From the NCBI GenBank assembly GCA_937136055.1, contig CAKZOD010000103.1, positions 1 to 64,000 on the forward strand: a stretch of DNA of 64,000 nucleotides. The letters run 5' to 3'. Numbering within the stretch: position 1 is the stretch's first letter; each line of letters opens with the position of its first letter. The translations under genes and the position numbers were made by a program. Below the pieces are notes generated by a model. It was given only the letters and a program-made list of their open reading frames with translations. It was not told where the DNA came from and did no database searches. Source of the stretch: an uncultured Oceanospirillaceae bacterium. GTDB lineage: Bacteria > Pseudomonadota > Gammaproteobacteria > Pseudomonadales > Balneatricaceae. This document shows, piece by piece, positions 53,610 to 62,593 of the stretch.

Positions 53610-54458
53610 TTAACGAAGTTGTTCGAAGGTAGGGAAAGGTTGCCCGTCGTCACGCTGTAGCCAATTAAATTCAGGGTACTGAGCCTGACCATCAACAATA
53701 TGTAAAGTGTAGGCGTGGCGTGTTTTAGGTGAGCGATTTGCTTTAGAAAAATGCGGGAAGCGGCCATCAAATATGATTAAAGTACCCGCTTTTACTTCAA
53801 GGGGTACGAAATCTGCTTCATCGTATTTGTTATCTGCAAGCTGGGTAAACTCGACACCTTCGTTATTAGGCTTACGCTTCATAATTTTTTCGAGGGCTGT
53901 TTTCTGGCCGCCAGGTAAGCCCCACAAGCAGCCATTTTCTTGAGTGGCATCTTCAATAGCGAACCAAAAGCCAACGACGCTTAACGGGTCGGTGTACAAG
54001 AAGGTAGAATCTTGATGGATGTTAACTTCACCACCAATTCTTGGCTGCTTAAAGATATACATACTTTGCACAACACGAGGGTCAGTTAAGCCAATTTGTT
54101 GGCAAATGCTTTCCAGCTTTGGATCACTACTAAACTCTCGAAACTGAGGGTCGTTGTGATGCATAGCATGACCAAGTTTGTTGATCGCTTTATTTTGTTC
54201 AACACACAATTCACCCTGTTCATTGATCGCTTCCTCTTCAAAGAAGCAGCGCACTTTGTCTCCAGAATTTAAAAAGTAGCCATCGGCATTGCGCTGCTGC
54301 TCTTTGGTGGAGAAAACCGAAATATCGCTGGCGGTAAATTCATCGACGATTTGCTCGGCTCGCTGTTTTAACTGTTGGCATGAAAGCAGGCTCTTAAAAT
54401 CTTCAATGACACAGTACCCATCACGTTGATACTGGCTAAGTTGAGCGCTATTAAGCAT
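53610..54458 (-). CDS. Phytanoyl-CoA dioxygenase family protein
   Basis: From the ATG at 54458, with GGAG 6 bp upstream, the product has 282 residues. It starts LNSAQLSQYQRDGYCVIEDF, the typical PhyH opening. The iron-binding His and Asp appear in NIHQDSTFLYTDP, and the distal His in FDGRFPHFSKAN, with Arg in SPKTRHAYTLHIVDG for 2-oxoglutarate. It is a 2-oxoglutarate/Fe(II) hydroxylase. The substrate is unknown. It lies upstream of the exporter gene on the same strand, 89 bp away. Confidence 0.9.
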   Translation of the reverse strand: MLNSAQLSQYQRDGYCVIEDFKSLLSCQQLKQRAEQIVDEFTASDISVFSTKEQQRNADGYFLNSGDKVRCFFEEEAINEQGELCVEQNKAINKLGHAMHHNDPQFREFSSDPKLESICQQIGLTDPRVVQSMYIFKQPRIGGEVNIHQDSTFLYTDPLSVVGFWFAIEDATQENGCLWGLPGGQKTALEKIMKRKPNNEGVEFTQLADNKYDEADFVPLEVKAGTLIIFDGRFPHFSKANRSPKTRHAYTLHIVDGQAQYPEFNWLQRDDGQPFPTFEQLR

Positions 54459-54622
54459 GTTTATCTCCAATGAGGGCTATTTAATTCGGGCTAAGTTTAG
54501 GTTGCTAGGCAAGTTTAGCGACCTCTAATTTACGCTCTTACACCGAGCAGTAGACCCCTGTTAAACGGTAGTATAATTAAGCAGGCAATAATAAAGTAAG
54601 TTAGTTGATGCGGCAATCTTCC

Positions 54623-56059
54623 TCAACTAACAATTACTTGATTACGGCCATTGTTCTTTGCTTTTAAAAGAGCCTGATCGGCACGTAAAATAAGATCGGC
54701 AGGTTGGTCTTTCGCAGTGTTATTTGCCACACCTGCGCTCCACTGAATGTTGAAGTGCTGCTGTTGATGTGAAAATTGGTGCTCGCTAAAAAGCTGCTGA
54801 ATTTTTAATACTATTTCTAGTGCTTGGTCAGCGTTAGTGTCAGGAAATAAAATGACAAACTCTTCGCCGCCCCAGCGACATAAAACATCCGACTTACGTA
54901 TCGCGCCTTTAAGCAGCTGTGCGGCTTCTTGAAGGACTTTATCACCGAACGGGTGACCGTAAAGATCATTGATACTCTTAAATTTGTCGATATCAAGAAT
55001 CGCTAAGCTCAGGGAACTGCCTTGTCTAGCAGCACTGTGAAATCTTTGCTCTAAAATAGGATCAAACATTTGACGGTTATTTAGGCCAGTTAACTTATCA
55101 GTAGTTGCCATTTCTTCGAGTTTACTTTGATAGTTGCTCAGCGTTAACCAGGCTAATGCAAGCACCACGACAGTGACGATTAGTGAAATGAGTAGATTGA
55201 GCATTAATGAGTCAAATAAGTCGTTATCGATACTTTGGCTGTTTTGACGAATAACCAAATACCAATCGAATTCTTCAATGTAGCGACTGTTCAACAGTAT
55301 CTTTTTGTCGCCTTGCCAAAACTCGATAGTGGCGCTCTTTTGAGTTAATAGCTTGTCTTTGATAGTGCTGCCATCGGCGAGTGAGTGGTTCAAATCAATA
55401 TTGCCACTAAAGCTTGAGCTATGCAGTGTAGCTTTGCCCTTTTGATCAAGGAAAAAAACGTCTCTTTGATATTTGTTTTGGTAGCTCTCAATTAAATTGA
55501 GCACTTTATTCAGCGCTAAACCTACACCTGTTATACCCAGGAAATTATTATTGCTATCAATGAGTTTATAATTAATAAAGACGGTGAGTGTATTGTTAGC
55601 ATACTGGTCATAATCAATATTAATTTGGTGAGTTCCCGGTGCTTTTTTAGCGAGGAAATACCACTGGTCGACGTTAGCATCAGGTGATATTTTCTTAAAA
55701 AATCCACTAGTGTGGTAATACTTGAAACTTCTATTTGAGATGAAAAAACTGGTGACCGTGCCGTATTTGGTTTGAATATTACGCAGATAATTGGTGACTT
55801 TTGATTCATCCCCTTCACCATTGATCACCCAGTCTTGTAAAAAGCTATCATTTGCCATTAATGAAGAAATCAAGATAGGCTTTAATAGATCTTGCTGAAT
55901 TTCAGAGTAAATATTATCGCCAATTAAAGGCAAGGTATCAGTTGATATTTGATGGGTGAGTGAATCTCTCGCGACAAAGTAACTGACCATGCTGGTAGTA
56001 ATGAAACCCAGGGAGAGTATGGCGCAGAGCACCAGCATTATTTTAACTTTCTTAGACAA
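54623..56059 (-). CDS. Membrane-bound diguanylate cyclase with Cache-type sensor
   Basis: From a TTG at 56059, preceded by AGG, the product has 478 residues; a GTG at 56119 would add 20. It has a first membrane helix (IMLVLCAILSLGFITTSMVS), a periplasmic domain of about 250 residues that looks like a double Cache sensor (ISNRSFKYYHTSGFF, FLGITGVGLALNKVL), a second helix (LLISLIVTVVVLALAWLTL), and a GGDEF domain. The signature is RWGGEEF, expected to be active. It would make c-di-GMP in response to an outside ligand. There is no EAL domain. Confidence 0.9.
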   Translation of the reverse strand: MSKKVKIMLVLCAILSLGFITTSMVSYFVARDSLTHQISTDTLPLIGDNIYSEIQQDLLKPILISSLMANDSFLQDWVINGEGDESKVTNYLRNIQTKYGTVTSFFISNRSFKYYHTSGFFKKISPDANVDQWYFLAKKAPGTHQINIDYDQYANNTLTVFINYKLIDSNNNFLGITGVGLALNKVLNLIESYQNKYQRDVFFLDQKGKATLHSSSFSGNIDLNHSLADGSTIKDKLLTQKSATIEFWQGDKKILLNSRYIEEFDWYLVIRQNSQSIDNDLFDSLMLNLLISLIVTVVVLALAWLTLSNYQSKLEEMATTDKLTGLNNRQMFDPILEQRFHSAARQGSSLSLAILDIDKFKSINDLYGHPFGDKVLQEAAQLLKGAIRKSDVLCRWGGEEFVILFPDTNADQALEIVLKIQQLFSEHQFSHQQQHFNIQWSAGVANNTAKDQPADLILRADQALLKAKNNGRNQVIVS

Positions 56060-56325
56060 AATTGGCCTGCGAGTAACTGTTAAAATGTAAAGTAGTATTT
56101 CTTGCTCAGCTAACAACACTGACTATTTTTCGCTGTGCGCGTGTGTAATGACCATGAGGGTCAATTAAGCAATGCTCTTAATAGAGCGCAATACTTCACT
56201 GTATTTATAAAATCATATTACACTATTTATATTTAACCCATAGTGAAAGAAAGGGAATTTATATATTTTTCAAACAATTGCTTTAAAGGAAAAGGCTGGG
56301 GTGTTGGGGTGATTTAGAGGAGGAT

Positions 56326-56354
56326 ACCGAGTATTTGTTCGGGGAATACTCGGT
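56326..56354. terminator. Strong hairpin between the Aer-like and cyclase genes
   Basis: ACCGAGTATT (56326-56335) and AATACTCGGT (56345-56354) form a perfect 10-bp stem with a 9-base loop. It sits 19 bp beyond the stop of the minus-strand Aer-like gene. The T run (GTTTTC) is on the plus-strand side, so termination of the minus-strand gene would rely on the stem alone. Confidence 0.5.
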
Positions 56355-56372
56355 GTTTTCAGTACAGGCAGA

Positions 56373-57911
56373 CTAATGGAAGGTTTCTTTTAGCTTTCGC
56401 ATCATCAGTGTTTTTTGATGGATTTCATCACCGTTGCTTTTAACGATAGTTGCAAGTTCTGCATTTTGCTGTGAGATCTCGTCAATTTCCTGCAAACTAT
56501 GTGTAAATTGGTGGGCAACGCTTTGCTGCTGTTCTGTAGCGGAGCTAATTTCTAGCGTCATGTTGCTCACTTGTTTCATTAGATGGGTAATGTTATCAAT
56601 CGAATCACGGGTTAATTGACTATCACTAGCACATTGCTCTGATTGGCTTTGGCTATGCCTCATCATCTCACTAAAACTTTGTAGAACCTCTTGTAAATGC
56701 AAAATAGAATCTTGAATGTTAGCGGCTGCATCTTGCGTACGCTTTGAAAGATTACGCACTTCATCAGCAACAACTGCAAAGCCGCGTCCTTGCTCACCTG
56801 CTCGTGCCGCCTCGATTGCAGCATTGAGTGCTAATAGGTTTGTTTGAGCTGCTATGCCGTTGATCTCGTTCATAGTTTGGCTAATAGTATTGGCACTTTC
56901 AATCATCCCATTCGCAGTGTTAGATGCGTTTTCAACATTGCTCGATAGGTCGTTAATCTTTTGCTGATTTTGCTGAATGAAGCGCGTTGCCTGTTTGCAT
57001 TCTTGATAGACACTTTTCACTTGATCGTGAGTGTTCAGCGTATTGTGATTAACTGACTCAATACTTTGGTTAAGCTCTTCAAGGGAGTCGAGTAAGTGAG
57101 AGAGCTGTGCTTTCTCGCGCTCAATTTCATTGAGTGATAACGTTGATGAGCTATCTAAATTGTTTGAGATATCAGCTAATTGCGTGCCTATATCTAGACC
57201 TCTTCCCAACACCGTGCGAATTCTTGCCTGCATCAGTTGGTAGTGATATTGGCTGATAGCAACGAAACCTTTACCACTAATTATCAACCGTGTAGGGCTG
57301 TCAGATTTTTGTGCTAAAGATTTACTGTAGCGCGGGAAGCGAATGAGCTCTTCAGAGAAAATGCCCCAAATTGCGCCAACTAACACAATATCTAAGGCAA
57401 TAGTCGCGAATGTGTTTTCAAAGTAGAGTTGTAAGCCAATGCAAAGCACAGCAACTATTGAAAATAGAACGTATTTGTGGAGGCTGTTTGCATGAAAGTC
57501 GGTGATTTTTTTGTTGCGGTTAATATCTTGATAAAGCGCTGCAGCATCTTTTTTAAATTGCGCTTGTGGTTTAACCCGAACAGATTGGTATCCAATCACG
57601 TCATTGTTTTTATAAAGCGGTGTGACATAAGCATCAACCCAATAATAACCACCATTTTTACAGCTGTTCTTGACGAGCCCTCGCCAAGCTTGTTTGTCTT
57701 TTAGTTTCTGCCATAAGTCAGCGAATGCAGCTTTGGGCATATCTTTGTGGCGAACGATATTGTGGTTTTGGCCGATTAACTCTTCCCGAGAAAACCCGCT
57801 AATTTGGCAAAAAGTGTCGTTTACATACGTAATCACGCCTTTCAGATCAGTGATTGAAACGAGCTGTTGATCGTCAGAGACTTGTGTCTCAAGCTCTTGA
57901 ATATTGCTCAT
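56373..57911 (-). CDS. Aer-like PAS methyl-accepting chemotaxis protein
   Basis: The 512-residue protein has an N-terminal PAS domain (about residues 15-120) with ISGFSREELIGQNHNIVRHK DMP-type Aer sequence, WRGLVKNSCKNGGYYWVDAY and YQSVRVKP, which in Aer binds FAD. Two hydrophobic helices follow (about 150-190). The C-terminal half is a chemotaxis signalling domain, with the hairpin tip INGIAAQTNLLALNAAIEAA and GRGFAVVADEVRNLS. Aer proteins steer cells by redox or energy state. No che genes are nearby. A perfect hairpin lies after the gene. Confidence 0.93.
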   Translation of the reverse strand: MSNIQELETQVSDDQQLVSITDLKGVITYVNDTFCQISGFSREELIGQNHNIVRHKDMPKAAFADLWQKLKDKQAWRGLVKNSCKNGGYYWVDAYVTPLYKNNDVIGYQSVRVKPQAQFKKDAAALYQDINRNKKITDFHANSLHKYVLFSIVAVLCIGLQLYFENTFATIALDIVLVGAIWGIFSEELIRFPRYSKSLAQKSDSPTRLIISGKGFVAISQYHYQLMQARIRTVLGRGLDIGTQLADISNNLDSSSTLSLNEIEREKAQLSHLLDSLEELNQSIESVNHNTLNTHDQVKSVYQECKQATRFIQQNQQKINDLSSNVENASNTANGMIESANTISQTMNEINGIAAQTNLLALNAAIEAARAGEQGRGFAVVADEVRNLSKRTQDAAANIQDSILHLQEVLQSFSEMMRHSQSQSEQCASDSQLTRDSIDNITHLMKQVSNMTLEISSATEQQQSVAHQFTHSLQEIDEISQQNAELATIVKSNGDEIHQKTLMMRKLKETFH

Positions 57912-58318
57912 GAGCTATACCTACCTTGTATTTGATGCGTGGAGAGAAGTTAATGACGCTAAAAAGTGACAAAAATATATTATATGCAATTTTAACCTAA
58001 CTAAATCTGAATAAAAAATGCAGGAACATTGAAACCCGCCTATATAACTCGGTTTGTGGAGGCTATCTGATTGAATGTGAAGATATAAATGCGTTGAAAT
58101 TTTTATTGATGTTTTTTCACTAGCGGTGTTTTATATTGCAATAAATGATTAAAAACTTTGATTAAAGCCTTTGCATGATTACGGTATTAGGTGATGGCAA
58201 ATTAGAAATAAGCTCAGAATCCTCATGTATACCTATAGCTTTCGCTTGTATTTAGCTTGTCTCACTGTTAATTGCTACTTCGTGCGATTATCTCAATTTT
58301 AAAGATTAGGAATGTTAA
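57912..58318. other. Divergent intergenic stretch
   Basis: These 407 AT-rich bases separate the Aer-like gene and the SDR gene and must hold both promoters. No gene or clear repeat is visible. Confidence 0.4.
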
Positions 58319-59038
58319 ATGCAGAACTTGAAAGGCAAGAAGGTAGTAGTGATAGGTGGTACTTCGGGTATTGGTTTAGCGGTTGTAAATGCGGCTGCTC
58401 AAATGGGCGCTATTGTATTTGCAGCGGGAAGAAGCCAGAAAAATATCGATAAAGCGCGCACCAGTTGTTCGTACAGTGTTGAGTTTCGCACGGCGGATAC
58501 ACATGATGTGGATAGCTTAGTAAAACTGTTTGAAGAAGTGGGTGAAATTGATCATTTAGTCTCTGCAGCAACTGGAGCCGAGCGGACAATTGCACCGTTT
58601 ATGCAGCAAAGTGCTGAGCAATTTTCTGCTGCATTTGAGAAGTTTTGGGGTTATACCCATGTGGTACGCAACGGTGAGCCTTATGTGAAAGAAAATGGCT
58701 CTATCACTTTAATAAGTGGTACGCCTGCGCGCAAGTATAAAAGTGGCTCTTCATCGCTAAGTTGTACAGGTGGGGCAGTAGAGGCCTTTGTTAAAGCTCT
58801 TGCTATAGAGATCGCGCCAAAACGTATTAATGCAGTATCACCTGGTTTAATCGATACGGCGATGTGGGATGGTTTTGGTGATAATAAACAGCAGCAATTA
58901 GCAGATATGACAGCGAATATTCCGCTAGGGCGTGCAGGTTTACCTGAGGAAGTAGCTAACGGCGTTATTTTTGCAATGACGACGAATTATGCAACCGGCA
59001 CAACCATTGATGTTGAGGGCGGCATGCTCATTTCTTAA
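58319..59038 (+). CDS. Atypical short-chain dehydrogenase/reductase lacking the YxxxK motif
   Basis: The 239-residue protein has the Rossmann start VVVIGGTSGIGLAVVNAA and the usual C-terminal elements INAVSPGLIDTAMW and GTTIDVEGGM. At the catalytic position, where most members have Tyr-x3-Lys, the sequence runs KSGSSSLSCTGGAVEAFVKA, with neither residue in place. A subgroup of SDR proteins lacks the Tyr, so it may still bind NAD(P) with altered or no reductase activity. It is a single-gene unit. Confidence 0.85.
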   Translation: MQNLKGKKVVVIGGTSGIGLAVVNAAAQMGAIVFAAGRSQKNIDKARTSCSYSVEFRTADTHDVDSLVKLFEEVGEIDHLVSAATGAERTIAPFMQQSAEQFSAAFEKFWGYTHVVRNGEPYVKENGSITLISGTPARKYKSGSSSLSCTGGAVEAFVKALAIEIAPKRINAVSPGLIDTAMWDGFGDNKQQQLADMTANIPLGRAGLPEEVANGVIFAMTTNYATGTTIDVEGGMLIS

Positions 59039-59266
59039 CGCTAATACGTATTCACGGGACAGGCGATAAAGTCATCAAAAGCAGGAAGTCATTTTGATGA
59101 CTGTTATTTATATCTATGGCGCTTGTCTCGTGCTTAAAGTTTAATTTTCTCTCCTTGTTTTATCTAGTGTTGCGCAGCCTAACGCTTTGTACATGCCTTC
59201 ACATTTTCAGCTTATACTGTTTTCTAGTCTACAGAGTAGTTGCAATGTTACTAAATCTTATAATAT

Positions 59267-59285
59267 GATAATGGTAATTAATATC
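59267..59285. promoter_or_regulatory. Fur box upstream of the TonB-system operon
   Basis: GATAATGGTAATTAATATC matches the 19-base Fur consensus GATAATGATAATCATTATC at 16 positions. It stands 37 bp before the start of the DUF3450 gene, where binding of Fe-Fur would block transcription. Confidence 0.75.
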
Positions 59286-59321
59286 ATTTAGATTATTAAA
59301 AGTATCTACTAAAAGTAAGTT

Positions 59322-60167
59322 ATGAAAACCACCTCTCAAGCTTTAAACACATTTATACATCGTTATTGGCAAGCCCCCTTTTTTTTATTAATGCTGATGG
59401 TTTGCGCTAATGCATTCGCTAGCACTATTACAGAACTTGAAAAACAAAGCCTAAAAGGGCAAGTAAAAAGCGCTACTGTACAAGGCGAAATTGATCGCTT
59501 GTACAGTGAAGAGCAGCAGATGGATCAGCAGTATAGAGCGCTTTTATCTCAATTATCGGCATTAGAAAGTAGTAATGTTGAGTTGCAAAAGCGTATTGAC
59601 TCACAGCTAAGTCAGCAAAGTAATTTGCAGCAACAGCTTGAATCTGTCGCTCAAATAAAACGTGAAATCACCCCGTTAATGACTCAGATGCAACACAGCT
59701 TAGTTGAGTTTGTGCAGGCGGATTTGCCGTTTTTGAAAGCACAGAGATTACATGCGCTCCAGCAGCTGGATAGCTATTTGGCAGATGTTGAAAATCCATT
59801 GAGTAGCAAATATCAAAAGCTCCTAGAAGCTTTTGAGGAGCAAGCTGAGCTTGGCTATTCAATGACCAGTTATCAAGGGTTGATGGCATTTGAAGGGCAA
59901 CAAGTACAAGTTGATTTTCTGCGTTTAGGGCGAGTAGCTTTGTATTACCAAACTTTAGATGGCGAGTACTCAGCGCGCTGGTCTAAGCAAGCAGATCGCT
60001 GGATAACTTTGGATGATCAATCATCAAAGTGGCTGGGTAAAGCGATAGCGGTAGCACAAGGGGCAACAGTGACGGGTTTATTAGCATTAGACTTTGCAGG
60101 CCTAGCATACCCGCCATCAGGAGCAGGCGCTGATAAACGACAAGCAAGTGGGAGTGAAGCTCAGTGA
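59322..60167 (+). CDS. DUF3450 periplasmic coiled-coil protein of a TonB system
   Basis: The 281-residue protein has a signal peptide (FFLLMLMVCANAFAS), then a long coiled coil (LYSEEQQMDQQYRALLSQLS, LEQQLESVAQ-like heptads) and a C-terminal globular part with DFLRLGRVALYYQTLDGEYS and RWSKQADRWITLDD. That is the DUF3450 pattern, found at the head of ExbB-ExbB-ExbD-TonB-TPR clusters in marine gammaproteobacteria. Its role is unproven; a periplasmic link in the energy transfer complex is inferred. It overlaps the next gene by 4 bp. Confidence 0.9.
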   Translation: MKTTSQALNTFIHRYWQAPFFLLMLMVCANAFASTITELEKQSLKGQVKSATVQGEIDRLYSEEQQMDQQYRALLSQLSALESSNVELQKRIDSQLSQQSNLQQQLESVAQIKREITPLMTQMQHSLVEFVQADLPFLKAQRLHALQQLDSYLADVENPLSSKYQKLLEAFEEQAELGYSMTSYQGLMAFEGQQVQVDFLRLGRVALYYQTLDGEYSARWSKQADRWITLDDQSSKWLGKAIAVAQGATVTGLLALDFAGLAYPPSGAGADKRQASGSEAQ

Positions 60168-61624
60168 AACAGGCTATGAGAACATTCCTTTTTAGCTGTT
60201 TAGTCAGTGTTGCTGCGCCTGTTATGGGCAGTGATGCTATGCATAAATTACTAGAGCAAGTGCAGCAATCGCTGTCAAATCAGGCGCATCAAGACAGTGT
60301 AAGGCTGCTCACATTTGAGAAAAGCTCAGCAGACAAAAAAGCATTACTTGAAAAACTAAAGCAGGATTTAGAAACTGCCCAAACAGTGCAAAAGCAATTA
60401 GCTCAATCTCTTGATGCGAGCATTAATGAGCGCATAGCTCTACATGAGCAGCTTCAAACACAAAGTGGTGAACTGACAGCTTTGTTTACGATTGCAAAGA
60501 ATAAAGGGCAGGAATTTCTAAACAGTACAGCAGCAAGCGGCGCTTCCAGTGCTGAACCGCTCTCATCTATCAGTAAAGTGCGTTATCAAAAGATGTTTGA
60601 TCGACTAGATTTTAGTACGCAAGCTGGAGTGCCTCGTCTGCAAGATTTGCAAAGCTTATGGTTTTTATTATTACAAGATATGGTTGCCAACTCGGGAATA
60701 CAGCAATACCAAGCGCCTGTTGTCAGTGCTAACGGAGCGATTATTTCGCAACAAGTTACTCAGTTTGGCCCCTTTGCAGCGCTTGATGCTTCGGGTCATT
60801 ATTTAAAACTGAATGCAGATAAGAGCCAGTTACAAGTGTTTGATGGTTTACCGGATGCTTTCAATGACCAAGGGGCTCGCTATATTGAAAGGGAGTCGAG
60901 TCTACTCAGTATTGATCCTCAAAAAGGAAAATACTTTGAGCTGGCAAGCCAAGTACCAACGCTACAAGAGCGTATAGAGCAAGGTGGCATTGTTGGTTAT
61001 GTGCTAATCGCCTTAGGAGCCCTAGGCCTGTTAGTTGCATTGTGGCGGACACTGTTTTTAAGTTGGCAATCGATGAAGATTTCAAAGCAGCTTAAATCTT
61101 CTATCGCAATTAGCAGCAACCCATTGGGGCGTGTTCTATTAGCAATAAAAGGAGAAACGCAGCTTGAAAAAGCTGAAATGCTCGTTGAAAAATCGCTACT
61201 GCAAGAATCGGCTAAGCTAGAGCGCTTTAATAGTGTGGTGAAGTTGCTCGCGGCGGTAGCGCCTTTGTTAGGGTTACTGGGAACGGTGACCGGCATGATT
61301 GAAACTTTTCAAAGCATCACCTTGCAAGGGACAAACGACCCTAAGCTAATGGCGGGTGGTATCTCCCAAGCGCTTATCACAACCGTGATGGGGCTTTGTG
61401 TCGCGATCCCTCTACTGTTTGCTCATAGTTATATTGCAGCGAAATCTCGCCAAGTACTAGAGCAGGTTCAGCAGCAGTGCTTAATGTTGCTGAGCCAGAA
61501 TTTAGCATTTCCTGATAGAGAGCTGAAAAGCTCTCAACACCAAGAAAACATTGAGGTTTCAAGGGCGCTACAGGACTGTGAATTAGGAAAATGCAATCAA
61601 TATAGAGAGGTTGGCGTTGTCTAA
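60164..61624 (+). CDS. MotA/TolQ/ExbB proton channel protein with periplasmic coiled-coil extension
   Basis: The 486-residue protein has a signal peptide, a coiled-coil periplasmic region of about 220 residues (KKALLEKLKQDLETAQTVQK), then three membrane helices of the MotA/TolQ/ExbB family: GIVGYVLIALGALGLLVALW, LLAAVAPLLGLLGTVTGMIE and GISQALITTVMGLCVAIPL. It is twice as long as classic ExbB. Such proteins form with a short ExbB and ExbD the motor that drives TonB. The gene overlaps its neighbours on both sides, so the operon is tightly coupled. Confidence 0.92.
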   Translation: MKQAMRTFLFSCLVSVAAPVMGSDAMHKLLEQVQQSLSNQAHQDSVRLLTFEKSSADKKALLEKLKQDLETAQTVQKQLAQSLDASINERIALHEQLQTQSGELTALFTIAKNKGQEFLNSTAASGASSAEPLSSISKVRYQKMFDRLDFSTQAGVPRLQDLQSLWFLLLQDMVANSGIQQYQAPVVSANGAIISQQVTQFGPFAALDASGHYLKLNADKSQLQVFDGLPDAFNDQGARYIERESSLLSIDPQKGKYFELASQVPTLQERIEQGGIVGYVLIALGALGLLVALWRTLFLSWQSMKISKQLKSSIAISSNPLGRVLLAIKGETQLEKAEMLVEKSLLQESAKLERFNSVVKLLAAVAPLLGLLGTVTGMIETFQSITLQGTNDPKLMAGGISQALITTVMGLCVAIPLLFAHSYIAAKSRQVLEQVQQQCLMLLSQNLAFPDRELKSSQHQENIEVSRALQDCELGKCNQYREVGVV

Positions 61625-62165
61625 TTTAAACATTGAGCAAGGTGCAGATGAATTTTTGTCTGCGCTTGTTCGGCTCTTTAACGTTAGCCAGTTTGAGCGC
61701 TTCTTTGCAGCGGGAGGAGTGGTCTTGCAAATCATTGTCGGCTTGGGTTTTGTGCTCTGTTGTTTGTTGTTATCACGACTGTGGTTTAGGTTTTTTGAGT
61801 TTCCAAAGCTATTACAGGTTTGCCAGCAAGAGACCAAAGTGCTGTCAGCATTCAAAATAATAGGCAAAGCGCGGCAGTCACTGCAGCACTCAATGTGGTT
61901 GATTAGTACTTCAATCAGCATATGTCCTCTGCTCGGGTTGATGGGGACAGTCGTTGGCATGATAGAAATATTTGACAGTATTGCCGTTGAGGGAGTGAGT
62001 GATCCTCAGCTATTGGCAGCAGGGGTTGCGAAAGCCATATTGCCAACAATGGCAGGAATGGTTATCGCCATTAGTGCGATGTTCTTATTTGCTTATATCA
62101 AGCGTTGGGTGATTAGGCAGCGCTCTGTATTAGAGCAGTTGCTACTGACCAAGGAGCAAATATGA
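61617..62165 (+). CDS. exbB: Biopolymer transport protein ExbB
   Basis: From a TTG at 61617, with GAGAGG six bases upstream, the product has 182 residues. Helices are IIVGLGFVLCCLLLSRLWF, ISICPLLGLMGTVVGMIEIF and ILPTMAGMVIAISAMFLFAY, with the family turn SDPQLLAAGVAKAI. It is a short-form ExbB and would pair with the long protein encoded before it. The start overlaps that gene by 8 bp, and its stop overlaps exbD by 4 bp. Confidence 0.92.
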   Translation: MSNLNIEQGADEFLSALVRLFNVSQFERFFAAGGVVLQIIVGLGFVLCCLLLSRLWFRFFEFPKLLQVCQQETKVLSAFKIIGKARQSLQHSMWLISTSISICPLLGLMGTVVGMIEIFDSIAVEGVSDPQLLAAGVAKAILPTMAGMVIAISAMFLFAYIKRWVIRQRSVLEQLLLTKEQI

Positions 62166-62575
62166 GAGCGCGCTGGCGGCTTGAAAAAACAGAGGAAGAT
62201 GCAGCAATTGATATGACGCCAATGCTCGATGTAGTGTTTATTATGCTCATTTTTTTTATTGTCTCAACGACTTTTATTCGCGATGAAGGTGTGCAAATCA
62301 ATAGGCCTAGCGCCTCGACAGCGCAAGCTCAAAAATCCCAGGGAATAGTGGTCTCTATTGACCCTCAAGGGCAAATTTGGCTTGATCAAAAGACACTGCC
62401 TTTTGATCAGCTTGCGGCAAAATTACGTTTACAACTCGTAAAAAAAGAACAGGCATCAGTATTGATAAAAGCTGACCAAGCAGCTGCAACGGGTGATTTA
62501 ATTAAAGTATTGGACCTTATTAAGTCTTTAGGGGTTGAGCAAGTTGCAGTGGCTACAGAGCAAAAAACAGGATGA
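62162..62575 (+). CDS. exbD: Biopolymer transport protein ExbD
   Basis: The 137-residue protein starts MRARWRLEKTEEDAAIDMTP and has the single helix MLDVVFIMLIFFIVSTTFI, whose Asp is the proton-binding residue of ExbD/TolR. A small periplasmic domain follows (VVSIDPQGQIWLDQ, VLIKADQAAATGDL). It forms the stator with the ExbB proteins. It overlaps exbB by 4 bp. Confidence 0.95.
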   Translation: MRARWRLEKTEEDAAIDMTPMLDVVFIMLIFFIVSTTFIRDEGVQINRPSASTAQAQKSQGIVVSIDPQGQIWLDQKTLPFDQLAAKLRLQLVKKEQASVLIKADQAAATGDLIKVLDLIKSLGVEQVAVATEQKTG

Positions 62576-62593
62576 GAGATTGAGGGCTGAGCA

